Part shown: positions 43,940-53,732 of the stretch, piece after piece
Layout: every line of letters starts with the position of its first letter
Position numbering within the stretch: position 1 is the stretch's first letter
Source: JAJPHU01 sp035553375
Lineage (GTDB): Bacteria; Planctomycetota; Planctomycetia; Gemmatales; Gemmataceae
Direction: 5' to 3'
NCBI GenBank assembly: GCA_035553375.1
Contig: DATNCY010000332.1
Span: 62,001-126,000 of the forward strand
DNA: 64,000 nt
The notes under the pieces: generated by a model
Seen by the model: only the letters and a program-made list of their open reading frames with translations
What the model was told of the DNA's origin: nothing
Databases searched by the model: none
Position numbers and translations under genes: made by a program

Positions 43940-44101
43940 GGCGGCCACTCCTTTCAAATCGCGGCTCGGACCTCTCAGGGTTGCTCAGGCTGGATGGGGC
44001 CGCCCGCGCCGGTTTTTGGGTTTGCTGTCACCATCGGCTCGTCTCCGGCGTTCGCCCCTGTCATGCCGGAGCAGCTCGACCGTTTTTCTTCGTCTATCCA
44101 T

Positions 44102-44130
44102 CTTATGCGATCGTTACAACCCGCTGTCAA
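44102..44130 (-). promoter_or_regulatory. Candidate sigma-70-type promoter
   Basis: Minus strand TTGACA (44125-44130), 17 nt, CATAAG (44102-44107). It would drive the small basic ORF and the adenosyltransferase gene. Confidence 0.4.
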
Positions 44131-44150
44131 TAGTTTTGTTGGCGGATTTT

Positions 44151-44223
44151 GGCGAGCTTTCTCTCGCGTCAGCGCCCCGAGTGCGATGAATACTCGGGGC
44201 GCTAACGCGAGAGAAAGCTCGCC
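44151..44223. repeat. Palindrome of CGCCCCGAG type, copy 2
   Basis: 32-bp arms (44151-44182, 44192-44223) with a single mismatch and 9-nt loop, downstream of nrdJ. Core AGCGCCCCGAGT relates it to the copy at 22898-22968. Confidence 0.85.
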
Positions 44224-44231
44224 GGGAAACA

Positions 44232-47200
44232 TCAACTGCATCCCGAAGTCGCGCCGCAGGTATCACACTTGGCACAAGCGCCGCTGCGCACCAACGTCAG
44301 CTGGCCGCACTCGCTGCACGGATCGCCCTCATATCCCTTCAGACGCGCCTGGCGAATCTTTTGTTCCATGGGCTGCTCGCGCAACCCGCTGGCCGCGCCG
44401 CCGTTCTTCTGTCCGTTGCCGTTGGCTACGCTGTGACCGTTTTCCTGTAGTGGCGTCAGGTGTCCGCTGCGCGGCGTGGCGAACGCCTTGGACAACGGCT
44501 GCGATTCGATGATACGTTCCTCCATGACTTCTTCCGACTCAAACTCCGGTTCATCGCGTTCCCGGTGAATGGCGTCACCGCGCAGATCTTCCGCTTCCAC
44601 CTGGGCGAGATCGTGCCGGCCCAGATAGGTGATGGCCAATTCGCGGAAGATGTAGTCGATGATCGACGTGGTCATCTTGATGTGCGGATTGCCCTGGACC
44701 ACGCCGTTCGGCTCGAAGCGCGTGAACAAGAAGGCGTCCACGTACTCTTCCAGCGGGACGCCGTGCTGCAAACCGAGCGAGACGGCGATGGCGAAACAGT
44801 TGGTCATGCTGCGGAAAGCGGCACCTTCCTTGTGCATGTCGAGGAAGATTTCGCCGAGGGTGCCGTCCTCGTATTCGCCGGTGCGCAGATACATCTTGTG
44901 ATTGCCGATGCGGGCTTTCTGCGTGTAACCCGCGCGGCGATCCGGCAACCGGCGACGGTTGGCGATATAGCGATAGACGATCTTCTCCGCAATACGAACC
45001 GCCTCGGCCTTCGGCTCCGGCTTGGCCGGTTCGAGAATCTCGGCCTCAAGGTCCGGCGCGTCGGCGACGCTGTTGAGCGGCTGACTGAGTTTTGAGCCGT
45101 CGCGATAAAGCGCATTCGCCTTGAGCATAAGCTGCCAACTCAGCTGATATGCCCTTTTGACATCGTCAATGGTGGCGGTATGCGGCATATTAATGGTCTT
45201 CGAGATCGCCCCCGAGACGAACGGTTGGGCCGCCGCCATCATGCGGATATGCGCCTCGGCGGATAGGAAACGCTGGCCGAACTTACCGCACTTGTTGGCG
45301 CAATCGAAAATGGGCAAATGTTCCGCCTTGAGGTGCGGCGCACCTTCGATGGTCATGGTGCCGCACACATGAGCGTTGGCCTCGGCAATCTGCTCCTTGC
45401 TGAATCCCAACGCCGTCAGCAGATCGAAACTCGGACTATCAATCTGCTGCGACGTAAAGCCGAGTTTGCTGGTCAGCACCTCGTCGCCGACGGTCCAACG
45501 ATTGAAAGCGAAAGGCAACTCGAAGACGCCCGGCAGCATCGCCTCAATGCGATTAAGCATGTCCTCGGGGAAGCCTTTGGCCCGCAGCGCGGCGAAGTTG
45601 ATATGTGGGCAGCCGTTGAGGGTACCGGCTCCGCGACAGTAGCGAACGATGTCCTCAATCTGTCGCGGCGTATAACCGAGCCGCGTCAGGGCCGGCGGAA
45701 TCGACTCGTTGATGATCTTGAAATAGCCGCCGCCAGCGAGCTTCTTGAACTTGACCAGCGCGAAATCCGGCTCGATGCCCGTCGTGTCGCAATCCATTAC
45801 CAGGGCTATAGTTCCAGTCGGAGCGATACACGTCACTTGCGCATTGCGATAGCCATATTTCTCGCCCAACTCAACCATGCGATCGGATTCGCGCTGCGCC
45901 GCCTGGAGCAAGTAATCCGGGCAGAAGCGGGCATCAATGCCAACGGGCGGGATGGTCAGTTCCTCATATTCCTCTTTCGGCGCGTTGTACGACGCCCGCC
46001 GATGATTGCGGACGACGCGCAGCATGGCCTCGCGATTGGCCTGGTAACGCGGGAATGGTCCGACCTCGCCGGCCATCTCCGCAGAAGTGGCGTAGGAGAC
46101 GGCGTGCATGAGAGCGCTGATGGCCGCGCACCACGCCCGGCCGTCGTGGGAATCGTAGGGCAATCCCTGCACCATGAGCAGCGAACCCATGTTCGCGTAT
46201 CCCAGGCCCAGCGTGCGGAAATCGTAGGATTTCTGCGCCACGGACACGCTGGGGAACTGCGCCATGTACACGGAGATTTCGAGAATCAACGTCCACAACC
46301 GCGTCGCATGGCGGAACGAATCCACATCGAATCGGCCCGTTTTGGCATCGTAAAAGGTGAGCAAGTTCAAAGACGCCAGATTACATGCGGTGTCGTCTAT
46401 GAACATGTATTCACTACATGGATTGGACGCATTGATGCGTCCATCCGCCGGGCAAGTGTGCCATTCGTTGACCGTGCTATCGTACTGTACCCCCGGATCG
46501 GCGCACGACCAAGCCGCGAAGGTGATCTGTTCCCACAGATCGCGGGCGCGCAGCGTCTTGCGGGGTTTGGGCGTGCGACCTTCCGCGTGTGCCTTCTCTT
46601 TCTCCGTGCGCCAGTACAGATGCCACGGGCCATCACGCTGCACCGCGTCCATGAAGTCGTTGGTGATACGCACGGAATTGTTGCTGTTCTGCCCCGAAAC
46701 CGTGAAATAGGCCCGCGAATTCCAATCGGTGTTATATTCCTCGATCTTCAGCGACGTGACGCCCTGCTCCGCCAGCTGCAAAACGCGCTCGATGTAGTTG
46801 ACCGGCACGAGCGCGATGCGTGCCTCGACGATCGCCTTGCGGAGATCGTGATTGCGCTGCCGATCCAGACGTTCCTCGACATTAGCCCAATTCACGCATG
46901 CCTTGAGAATGGCGTTGAGATGGCGATTGAGCAACCGCGAACCTGTGACCAGCGCCGCGACCTTGGCTTCCTCAATCACCTTCCAGCTGACGAACTCCTC
47001 AATATCCGGATGATCGAGATCCAAAACCACCATTTTTGCGGCTCTGCGTGTTGTCCCCCCCGATTTAATCGCTCCCGCCGCCCGATCGCCGATCTTGAGG
47101 AAACTCATCAGCCCGCTGGATTTGCCGCCACCGGACAGCGGCTCGCCCTCGCCGCGCAAGGAGGAAAAATTCGATCCCGTACCGCTTCCATATTTAAAGA

Positions 47201-48929
47201 TGCGCGCTTCACGAACCCACAGGTCCATGATGCCGCCTTCGTTCACGAGATCGTCCTGGACGGATTGGATAAAACAGTTGTGGACGACGATATTGTTGGT
47301 GAGGAATGTATGGCTTTCCGTCTCGATGTCGTACACATCCTCTTCACCGACATACTCGATCGACTCGATGATCTCATCGCGAAGGCGAGCTACGGCACGT
47401 CCGGGAAGCGTCAATGCCTCAGTGAGCTTGGCGCGCTTATCGGTGGAAATAAATCCAATCTGTTGGGCAAACTTTTTTTTCTCACTCTTCCACGAAATAT
47501 TCACATGATAGTATTCATGCCGATCCTCGCGAGCGTCGCGACAAGGCACGATGCGATTATAAATCCCGAGGTTGAATAGCAGCTGAGAAACCCCGATCGC
47601 CAAACGCGGCGAGATGGTGCCCAGGACGATGTCGCTGCTCTGCCGTTCCTCGCGAATCCGCACGCATCCATCTGCCTGGAACAAAGCGCGGAGATAGGCC
47701 ACGATGATATTATGGCCCCCCTTGAAAATAGCATCGGGAACTTGCATCTCCAGACGTCGATCCAACAGGCCGTAACGAGTGACGAAGTTGCGCAGAGGCT
47801 CTCCGTAGAGGCGCAACCGGCGGACATCCAAAATCGTACTTTGGCTGCTGACGCTGCGTTCGTGGGAATGTGTGCCAGCGAATACCTGACCGACAAGTTC
47901 CCCAACGAAAGCCCGTTCATCCGCGTCGATGGTCATGGCCTCCACGGTCAAGCTGCGGTTGGTTCCGTAGTCATACTGTCCCACGAAACCATCCCCTTGC
48001 AACCACCCCGCTAACGCGGCTTCCGTTTCGGTCTGGACATCGCTTTCTCCTTCAACGGTTGTGTCCGTGCGTTGAATGAGCCGCATACCCGGCTCCAGCT
48101 CACCAACCTCGACCCATCGCTGGCGACCCTTGTGTCCATGACAAGCCAGCACGAGATGATCCGCCGTCGCCTCAATAAAGTTCCCGTTCGTCAGTCGAAC
48201 GCGATAAACCGCTTTGACGCCATTGTGCTTCACCGCAACTATCCGAGTCACCCCCTTGGCGTCGAAGACAGGAAGGCCGGTCAGGTTGCGCTCGACAATT
48301 TCGCCAATGGGAATCGGGCCAGCCGGCGTAGTTACGAAAGCGTGATACGGTAGGCACGCGTGAGGAGCGGGATGTTCATAAGCTGATGTAGAGCGGGCCA
48401 TCTGATTCGTCTTCGGATTGACGCGGTAGTGTCCCTGAGCGGGACCATCAATGCCGTAGGCCCAGTGCAGACCGGTATTGAACCATTGCGGCGAATTCGG
48501 CGCAGCCATCTGCGCCGCCAGCATGTAGCAAACTTCGTCGTGGAACGCTTGCGCGTCGGCCTCCGACGAGAAATAGCCGCCCTTCCAACCCCAATACGAC
48601 CAGCAACCCGCCAGACGACGGAAGACCTGGCGCGCGTCCGTTTCCTGGCCATCGCGCGGGTCGCCGGAAACGGGCACGCTGCGCTGCAACCATTCCGGTA
48701 CGCCTTCCTCGGCGACACGCTGACTCCGCACGGGCACGCCGGCCTTGCGGAAGTATTTCTGCGCCAGAATGTCCACGGCCACCTGCGACCAGCCTTCGGG
48801 GGCCAGCAGGTCTTTCATCTCGAAAACCACCGATCCATCCGGATTGGCGATGCGCGAGGTTCGTTTAACGAAGATGAAGGAAGCGAAGGGATCGCTCCCA
48901 GCCGTGGTGTAACGACGTGTGATTTCCAT
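44232..48929 (-). CDS. nrdJ: Adenosylcobalamin-dependent ribonucleotide reductase with intein
   Basis: Makes deoxynucleotides without oxygen or a separate radical subunit. The translation from 48929 is 1565 residues; residues 192-551 are an intein, leaving a 1205-residue enzyme, the usual NrdJ length. The exteins show PNSPQWFNTGL, the catalytic NPCSEY, TACNLASLNLL, and the zinc-ribbon-like C-terminus CSECGQLTLVRSGACAKCDT ending SGCS with the redox-active cysteines. A GTG 24 nt upstream is an alternative start. Cofactor supply may come from the nearby adenosyltransferase; dCTP deaminase is encoded upstream. Confidence 0.95.
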   Translation of the reverse strand: MEITRRYTTAGSDPFASFIFVKRTSRIANPDGSVVFEMKDLLAPEGWSQVAVDILAQKYFRKAGVPVRSQRVAEEGVPEWLQRSVPVSGDPRDGQETDARQVFRRLAGCWSYWGWKGGYFSSEADAQAFHDEVCYMLAAQMAAPNSPQWFNTGLHWAYGIDGPAQGHYRVNPKTNQMARSTSAYEHPAPHACLPYHAFVTTPAGPIPIGEIVERNLTGLPVFDAKGVTRIVAVKHNGVKAVYRVRLTNGNFIEATADHLVLACHGHKGRQRWVEVGELEPGMRLIQRTDTTVEGESDVQTETEAALAGWLQGDGFVGQYDYGTNRSLTVEAMTIDADERAFVGELVGQVFAGTHSHERSVSSQSTILDVRRLRLYGEPLRNFVTRYGLLDRRLEMQVPDAIFKGGHNIIVAYLRALFQADGCVRIREERQSSDIVLGTISPRLAIGVSQLLFNLGIYNRIVPCRDAREDRHEYYHVNISWKSEKKKFAQQIGFISTDKRAKLTEALTLPGRAVARLRDEIIESIEYVGEEDVYDIETESHTFLTNNIVVHNCFIQSVQDDLVNEGGIMDLWVREARIFKYGSGTGSNFSSLRGEGEPLSGGGKSSGLMSFLKIGDRAAGAIKSGGTTRRAAKMVVLDLDHPDIEEFVSWKVIEEAKVAALVTGSRLLNRHLNAILKACVNWANVEERLDRQRNHDLRKAIVEARIALVPVNYIERVLQLAEQGVTSLKIEEYNTDWNSRAYFTVSGQNSNNSVRITNDFMDAVQRDGPWHLYWRTEKEKAHAEGRTPKPRKTLRARDLWEQITFAAWSCADPGVQYDSTVNEWHTCPADGRINASNPCSEYMFIDDTACNLASLNLLTFYDAKTGRFDVDSFRHATRLWTLILEISVYMAQFPSVSVAQKSYDFRTLGLGYANMGSLLMVQGLPYDSHDGRAWCAAISALMHAVSYATSAEMAGEVGPFPRYQANREAMLRVVRNHRRASYNAPKEEYEELTIPPVGIDARFCPDYLLQAAQRESDRMVELGEKYGYRNAQVTCIAPTGTIALVMDCDTTGIEPDFALVKFKKLAGGGYFKIINESIPPALTRLGYTPRQIEDIVRYCRGAGTLNGCPHINFAALRAKGFPEDMLNRIEAMLPGVFELPFAFNRWTVGDEVLTSKLGFTSQQIDSPSFDLLTALGFSKEQIAEANAHVCGTMTIEGAPHLKAEHLPIFDCANKCGKFGQRFLSAEAHIRMMAAAQPFVSGAISKTINMPHTATIDDVKRAYQLSWQLMLKANALYRDGSKLSQPLNSVADAPDLEAEILEPAKPEPKAEAVRIAEKIVYRYIANRRRLPDRRAGYTQKARIGNHKMYLRTGEYEDGTLGEIFLDMHKEGAAFRSMTNCFAIAVSLGLQHGVPLEEYVDAFLFTRFEPNGVVQGNPHIKMTTSIIDYIFRELAITYLGRHDLAQVEAEDLRGDAIHRERDEPEFESEEVMEERIIESQPLSKAFATPRSGHLTPLQENGHSVANGNGQKNGGAASGLREQPMEQKIRQARLKGYEGDPCSECGQLTLVRSGACAKCDTCGATSGCS
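47277..48356 (-). other. Intein with LAGLIDADG homing endonuclease in NrdJ
   Basis: 360 residues. It begins with Cys1 in PHA|CLPYHAFVTTPAG and ends ...LTNNIVVHN|CFIQSV, so N- and C-splice junctions are Cys, His-Asn and Cys+1. Block B is ATADHLVLA. Two dodecapeptide motifs (LAGWLQGDGFV and LRALFQADGCV) indicate a DOD endonuclease domain that may still be active. Block F is VYDIETESHTFLTNN. The insertion point, just before CFIQSVQDD, is a conserved site of class II reductases. Confidence 0.95.
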
Positions 48930-49084
48930 GGGAGATTTCGCGAAGAAGGACACGCTGCCTATCCCGGTTGCCGAGGGCTGGTTTCTCGACCATGCCGGAC
49001 AGACAGAGCGGCTATCGGCCTAGCGGTAAAATAGTGTACCGCAAACAGTTGACGGTTGTACACACCAAAAGAAAACGATCTTAC

Positions 49085-49648
49085 TCACTCCACCGGCTTG
49101 GCCCCGACGACAAACGGCAGCGTGAGGCCCTTCTGATTCTGATACTTGCCGCGCTTGTCGCCATAGCTGGTGTGACACACGGCCTCGCCGCGGAGAAAGA
49201 GCATCTGCGCGATGCCCTCGCCGGCGTAAATCTTCGCCGGTAACGGCGTCGTGTTGCTAATCTCGATCGTTACCTTGCCGCGCCATTCCGGCTCCAAGGG
49301 AGTTACGTTGCAAATTATGCCACAACGCGCGTACGTGGATTTGCCGACGCAAATGCCAAGAATATCGCGCGGAATCTCCAGATATTCCACCGTTTCGGCG
49401 AGCGCGAAGCTGTTGGGTGGAATGAGGCAAAAGTCACCTTCAATGTCCACGAATGACGCTGGATCGAAGTTCTTCGGATCGACCACGGCGCAGCGAGCGT
49501 TGGTGAACACCTTGAAGTGACGGCCGACGCGCACATCGTAACCGTAACTGGAAACGCCGTAGGAGATCACGCCGGGGCGCACGGCGCTTTCGGCGAACGG
49601 TTCAATCTTGATTTCGCGCAGAATCTGCCAGTCAGCCAGCACGCCCAT
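49085..49648 (-). CDS. dcd: dCTP deaminase
   Basis: 187 residues. It deaminates dCTP to dUTP for dTMP synthesis. The fold and active-site strands are clear: LIPPNSFALAETVEYLEIP, GICVGKSTYARCGIICNVTP, LEPEWRGKVTIEISNTT and AGEGIAQMLFL. A strong GGGAGG precedes the ATG. It lies directly upstream of nrdJ on the same strand. Confidence 0.95.
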   Translation of the reverse strand: MGVLADWQILREIKIEPFAESAVRPGVISYGVSSYGYDVRVGRHFKVFTNARCAVVDPKNFDPASFVDIEGDFCLIPPNSFALAETVEYLEIPRDILGICVGKSTYARCGIICNVTPLEPEWRGKVTIEISNTTPLPAKIYAGEGIAQMLFLRGEAVCHTSYGDKRGKYQNQKGLTLPFVVGAKPVE

Positions 49649-49983
49649 AGGTATCCTCCCTTATCGCGGTCGCTTTCGTCCAAGCATCTTACTTTGCCCT
49701 GTAGTCGCCAACCGTGCAAGCCAAGTCCGGAAGAACGGACGAAGGTGGCGAACTTGCTGAGCGCAGCTGCGCCAACCGTGCGCCCTTTACCATGCGGACG
49801 GAGACGACGCCTTTTCCCCAAACGCCCGACTGTAACGAAAAGATCGCCCGCTCTTCCCCACTTGTACACCCGGCAGCCGGATGAACTTGACTTTCGGATG
49901 AAAAAGTGCGTTAGACCTTATAGGAGCGCCGGGTCGATCAGCGGGCGCTCGCGCCGCCCAGTCGCCCATCGTGGGAGGTGGTC
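49649..49983. other. Divergent intergenic region
   Basis: 335 nt between dcd and the lipase-like gene. One weak promoter-like pair on the plus strand is TTGACT (49887-49892), 17 nt, GTTAGA (49910-49915). No gene or repeat seen. Confidence 0.35.
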
Positions 49984-50817
49984 ATGTCTCCGGTTTTACC
50001 CATCCTGTGCGTGTTACTCGGCGCCAGCCCGGCCATCGAAACGCAGTTCGTCCAGGTCGCGCCCGCTCGGCAGGAGCGGCGCTGGTGGTCCACGCCCGGA
50101 CAGACGCGCGCCGTCGTACTCATTCACGGTCTGTACGTACACCCCTTCAGCAAGACCAACGTCACCCGCGCTCATCTGCATAGCTGGCAGAAAGCGGATT
50201 GTCCGCTGGTCAAACGGCTCGCTTCGGAAGCCGACGTGTTCGCCTTCTCGTATGCCCAGACGGTCAGCGCCGACGAGGTCGCCGAATGCCCGGATCTGGA
50301 AACGCAGGTACGGCTGCTTCGCCGGGAAGGCTATCGGGAGATTATTCTCATCGGTCACAGCGCCGGCGGCCTCATCGCCCGGCAATTCATCGAGGATCAC
50401 CCCGATTGCGGCGTAACCAAGGTCATTCAGGTGGATGCCCCCAACGGCGGCTCCGGCTGGACAATGTGGAAGACGGTGCGCTCCAATCAGATCGATTTCC
50501 TCGATTCGCTGAGCAAACCGACTCGCCGGCGCATGCTCGCCGAACGAGCGGACAAGCACATTCCCGCCCAAATCGAGTTCGCCTGCATTGTCGGCACCGG
50601 CACCGGTGTCGGCGATGGCTTGGTATCTATCCGCTCGCAGTACACACCCGAACTTCAGCGTCAGGGCATCCCGGCCTATCCGTTCAACAGTTCACACTGG
50701 ACGGTTGTACGGAGCAAGAAGGGCATTGAACTGTTAGCCCGGCTGGTGCGCGAGCCGCAGCCGCGCTGGGAAGCGTGGCGTGTGACCGCCATGCGTCGCT
50801 ACTTGTTGGGCGATTGA
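49984..50817 (+). CDS. Secreted lipase-like alpha/beta hydrolase
   Basis: 277 residues from the ATG at 49984 (GGGAGG upstream). A hydrophobic N-terminus (LPILCVLLGASPAIET) suggests export. VVLIHGLYVHPF is the oxyanion strand, LIGHSAGGLIAR carries the nucleophile Ser (GHSAGG), and the Asp and His are probably in VGDGLVS and NSSHWTVV. It resembles small triacylglycerol-lipase-like enzymes. The substrate is unknown. Confidence 0.82.
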   Translation: MSPVLPILCVLLGASPAIETQFVQVAPARQERRWWSTPGQTRAVVLIHGLYVHPFSKTNVTRAHLHSWQKADCPLVKRLASEADVFAFSYAQTVSADEVAECPDLETQVRLLRREGYREIILIGHSAGGLIARQFIEDHPDCGVTKVIQVDAPNGGSGWTMWKTVRSNQIDFLDSLSKPTRRRMLAERADKHIPAQIEFACIVGTGTGVGDGLVSIRSQYTPELQRQGIPAYPFNSSHWTVVRSKKGIELLARLVREPQPRWEAWRVTAMRRYLLGD

Positions 50818-50838
50818 CCCGATATCCTCGCCCTACAT

Positions 50839-51615
50839 TTAGGTTTCGGGGTCGATGCCCAAAGCCCGGAGTTTCGCCGCTAACTGATCGGCCCGCTGAC
50901 GTTCTTGCTCAGCCTGAGTCAGTGCAGCTTCGCGTTGTTGTCGTTCTTGCTCGGCTCGTTGTCGTTCTTGCTCGGCTCGTTGTCGTTCTTGTTCGGCTCG
51001 CGTCTCGGCCGCCAAGCGACCGAGGCGTTCTTCCCGCTTGGCGCTGTCTATTTCCAGATACGTCTGGAACCGTTCTCCATCGGGACGATAGATCACCAAT
51101 TCGCCGTCCTCCATCTCCAGGCGAATGTCCAATCGAGGACTCGTCCAGCCTTCAATCGGAAGGATCTCCCGCAACCGATCGCCGTCGCGCAGCCAACCGC
51201 GCAACCGCCCGCGATCCGGATCGTACTGATAATATTCCTCCACCCCATATCGCTGATAGAACTCGAATTTATCCGCGAGTTCACCGGCTCGGTTGCCGGG
51301 AGAGAGTATTTCCCAAACCACTTGCGGCGCGATGTTCCCCTCACGCCACTGCATGTACGAGCCGCGATAGCCCTTGGGCCGGCCGAACGCGACCAGGGCA
51401 TCGGGTGCCGTGCGGATCGTGTTACTGCCTTGGACGGGGTACCAGAAGAGATCGCCGGCGACGAAGACGTCGGGATTATCGCGGAAGAGCGCGTCCAACC
51501 CGCCTTGGATGGTCGTGATCCAGCGAAATTGCAGGGTGTTTTCCGCCATAGGTTGACCATCGCTATCGGGGTAGTCGATCTCTTCGGTCGGCTGAATCGT
51601 TGAGGGAGTACTCAT
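50839..51615 (-). CDS. Uma2 family restriction-endonuclease-like protein
   Basis: 258 residues from the ATG at 51615. Fold motifs are TAPDALVAFG and PQVVWEILSPGNR. The C-terminus is a charged coiled coil with several exact copies of RAEQERQ, encoded by a tandem 21-bp repeat (50943-51010), and the tail AAKLRALGIDPE. The same type of tail occurs in the Uma2 at 6730-7539 although the cores differ. Function unknown. Confidence 0.88.
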   Translation of the reverse strand: MSTPSTIQPTEEIDYPDSDGQPMAENTLQFRWITTIQGGLDALFRDNPDVFVAGDLFWYPVQGSNTIRTAPDALVAFGRPKGYRGSYMQWREGNIAPQVVWEILSPGNRAGELADKFEFYQRYGVEEYYQYDPDRGRLRGWLRDGDRLREILPIEGWTSPRLDIRLEMEDGELVIYRPDGERFQTYLEIDSAKREERLGRLAAETRAEQERQRAEQERQRAEQERQQREAALTQAEQERQRADQLAAKLRALGIDPET

Positions 51616-51812
51616 AATCTCCAGTCCCTTCGGTTGATGGCTTCCTGACGCCGGCGCCGAATGGAGTATACCGCACTCACGGCGTCGTTTGAAAGCCGGA
51701 CATCCTCCGCCGGAGTCCATCCCGAGCCGGTTGCATTCCATCTGGGCAATGTCCATAATGACACGATTCCCCAGTGGCCCGCCTGATCCCTCCGTCTTCA
51801 GGAGAAGCATTC

Positions 51813-53717
51813 ATGTCGTTGCGCTTCATCATTTACTTGTTCGCCATCCTCCTCACCCTGACCTCGTCGGCGGCTCAGGCTGGCTCCTCGAACAGCCTGA
51901 TGGACATCACACCCGATGGCAACCGTCTGCTCGTGGCCAATGCCGACAACGATAGCGTGACCGTGGTGGACGCGACGACAAACAAGGTTCTGCACGAAAT
52001 CGTCGTCGGCGACAAACCCGAGGGCGTGGCGTGGATCGGCAACGGGCCGCTCGCCGTCGCCACCGTGTACCGCGAGGATCGCGTCGCCTTCATCGATACC
52101 GCCGCGGGCAAAATCGTCGAGAAACTTCGCGTGCCCAACGAACCGTATGGCATCGTCGTCACCAAGGACGGCACTCACGCCTACGTCACGCATGAATATC
52201 CTGGCACCGTAAGCGAAATTGACCTGGGCAAGCGCAAGGTTCTTCGCACGATGAAGGCCGGCTCGATGGTGCGCGGCCTCGCCCTCAGTCCCGATGAGAA
52301 GCGGTTGTATGTCACCGAGTTTTATACCGGTACCCTGCACGCGCTCGATCGAGAGAGCGGCAAAGTCGTGGACACCTGGAAAGGCCATTCGGCCGATAAT
52401 CTCTGCCGCAACGTGGTCATCCATCCGCGCCGGCCCAAGGCGTATCTGTCGCACATTCGCTCGAAGATCGAAGTCATCGACGGCAGCGGCTCGATTTTTC
52501 CGCAGATGAGTATTTGCGATCTGGTTTCTCCCAATGGAACGAAACGGCGCACGTCGTTGGGGATGGACACCTACAACGGCGTTTACGTCGTGACGAATCC
52601 GTGGGAGGCGGCCCTGTCGCCGGACGGCAAACGTCTTTACACGATTTACGCCGGCACCAATGATATGAACGTCTCCGCGGTGATCGACGACGATTACAAG
52701 GAGATTGAGCGCGTGGGCTTCGCCGTCCGCGTCGGTCAAAATCCGCGCGCGGTGCGTGTCAGCCCAGACGGCAAGAAGGTGTACATCGACAACGCGCTCG
52801 ATTTCACCGTGAGCGTGCATGATGCGGCGAACATGCGTGAGTTGACTCGTATCAAGGTGTGCGAGCCGCCGAAATCGCCGGAGTGGGTGCGCGGCAAGAT
52901 TCTGTTCAGCACGGCCAACCGCCCGTTGACCAGCCGGCGCTGGATCGCCTGCGCGTCGTGTCATCCCGACGGCCACAGTGACGGCCGCGTCTGGCACAAC
53001 CCGGAGGGATTGCGCAAAACGCCGTCATTTATGGGGCTAGCGCACACGCATCCCTTGCACTGGTCGGCGGATCGCGATGAAGTACAGGATTTCGAGTACA
53101 CCATCCGCGGCCGCCTCATGCAGGGTGTCGGTCTACTGCGCGGGCCCATCAAGCCCAAGAGCGGCTTCGACCCAACCGAGTTGAGCATGGACCTCAGCGG
53201 ACGCTCGAAAGACCTCGATGCGATGGCGATTTACACCAACTCCTTCACCTTCACGCTGTCGCCGCATATTGAGGTACCGGGCAAACTGTCAGCCGCCGCT
53301 CAGCGTGGCAAGAGTCTTTTTTCCAGCGAAGCCGTGGGCTGCGCCAAGTGCCATAGCGGGCCGTATTTCACCGATAGCCGGCTTAAGAAGCCGTTTAACG
53401 TCCATGATGTGGGCACCGGCGGCGACGATCCCTCGGAGAAAATAGGGCCGAAATACGACACACCCACATTGCTCGGCGTCTACCGTACCGCGCCCTATTT
53501 GCACCACGGCAAGGCCAAGACGCTGCGCGACGTGCTGACGACATGCAACAAGGACGACAAACACGGCAAGACCAGTCACCTTAAGCCGGCCGAACTCGAT
53601 GACTTGGTTGCGTTCCTCAAGGCGCTGCCCTACGAGATGCCGCCCCGCCAGACGCCGAACACGGTGAAACATCGTTACATCAAGAGCGAAACGCATCAGC
53701 AATCGGCGCGGGAATGA
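51813..53717 (+). CDS. Secreted YVTN beta-propeller protein with di-haem cytochrome end
   Basis: 634 residues, ATG 51813 with AGGAG upstream. Signal peptide (FIIYLFAILLTLTSSAAQAG), then a seven-bladed-type propeller with repeats such as SLMDITPDGNRLLVANADND and VVDATTNKVLHEIVVGDKPE, and a C-terminal MauG-like part with two haem motifs: CASCHPDG and CAKCHSGP. Such proteins transfer electrons or modify cofactors in the periplasm. It is 15 nt upstream of mogA and probably shares a transcript. Confidence 0.9.
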   Translation: MSLRFIIYLFAILLTLTSSAAQAGSSNSLMDITPDGNRLLVANADNDSVTVVDATTNKVLHEIVVGDKPEGVAWIGNGPLAVATVYREDRVAFIDTAAGKIVEKLRVPNEPYGIVVTKDGTHAYVTHEYPGTVSEIDLGKRKVLRTMKAGSMVRGLALSPDEKRLYVTEFYTGTLHALDRESGKVVDTWKGHSADNLCRNVVIHPRRPKAYLSHIRSKIEVIDGSGSIFPQMSICDLVSPNGTKRRTSLGMDTYNGVYVVTNPWEAALSPDGKRLYTIYAGTNDMNVSAVIDDDYKEIERVGFAVRVGQNPRAVRVSPDGKKVYIDNALDFTVSVHDAANMRELTRIKVCEPPKSPEWVRGKILFSTANRPLTSRRWIACASCHPDGHSDGRVWHNPEGLRKTPSFMGLAHTHPLHWSADRDEVQDFEYTIRGRLMQGVGLLRGPIKPKSGFDPTELSMDLSGRSKDLDAMAIYTNSFTFTLSPHIEVPGKLSAAAQRGKSLFSSEAVGCAKCHSGPYFTDSRLKKPFNVHDVGTGGDDPSEKIGPKYDTPTLLGVYRTAPYLHHGKAKTLRDVLTTCNKDDKHGKTSHLKPAELDDLVAFLKALPYEMPPRQTPNTVKHRYIKSETHQQSARE

Positions 53718-53732
53718 AGGAGAGGGAATCGT

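Noticed and set aside
45318..47579. 753-residue open frame on the plus strand
   Set aside because: Antisense to nrdJ, no family-like content.
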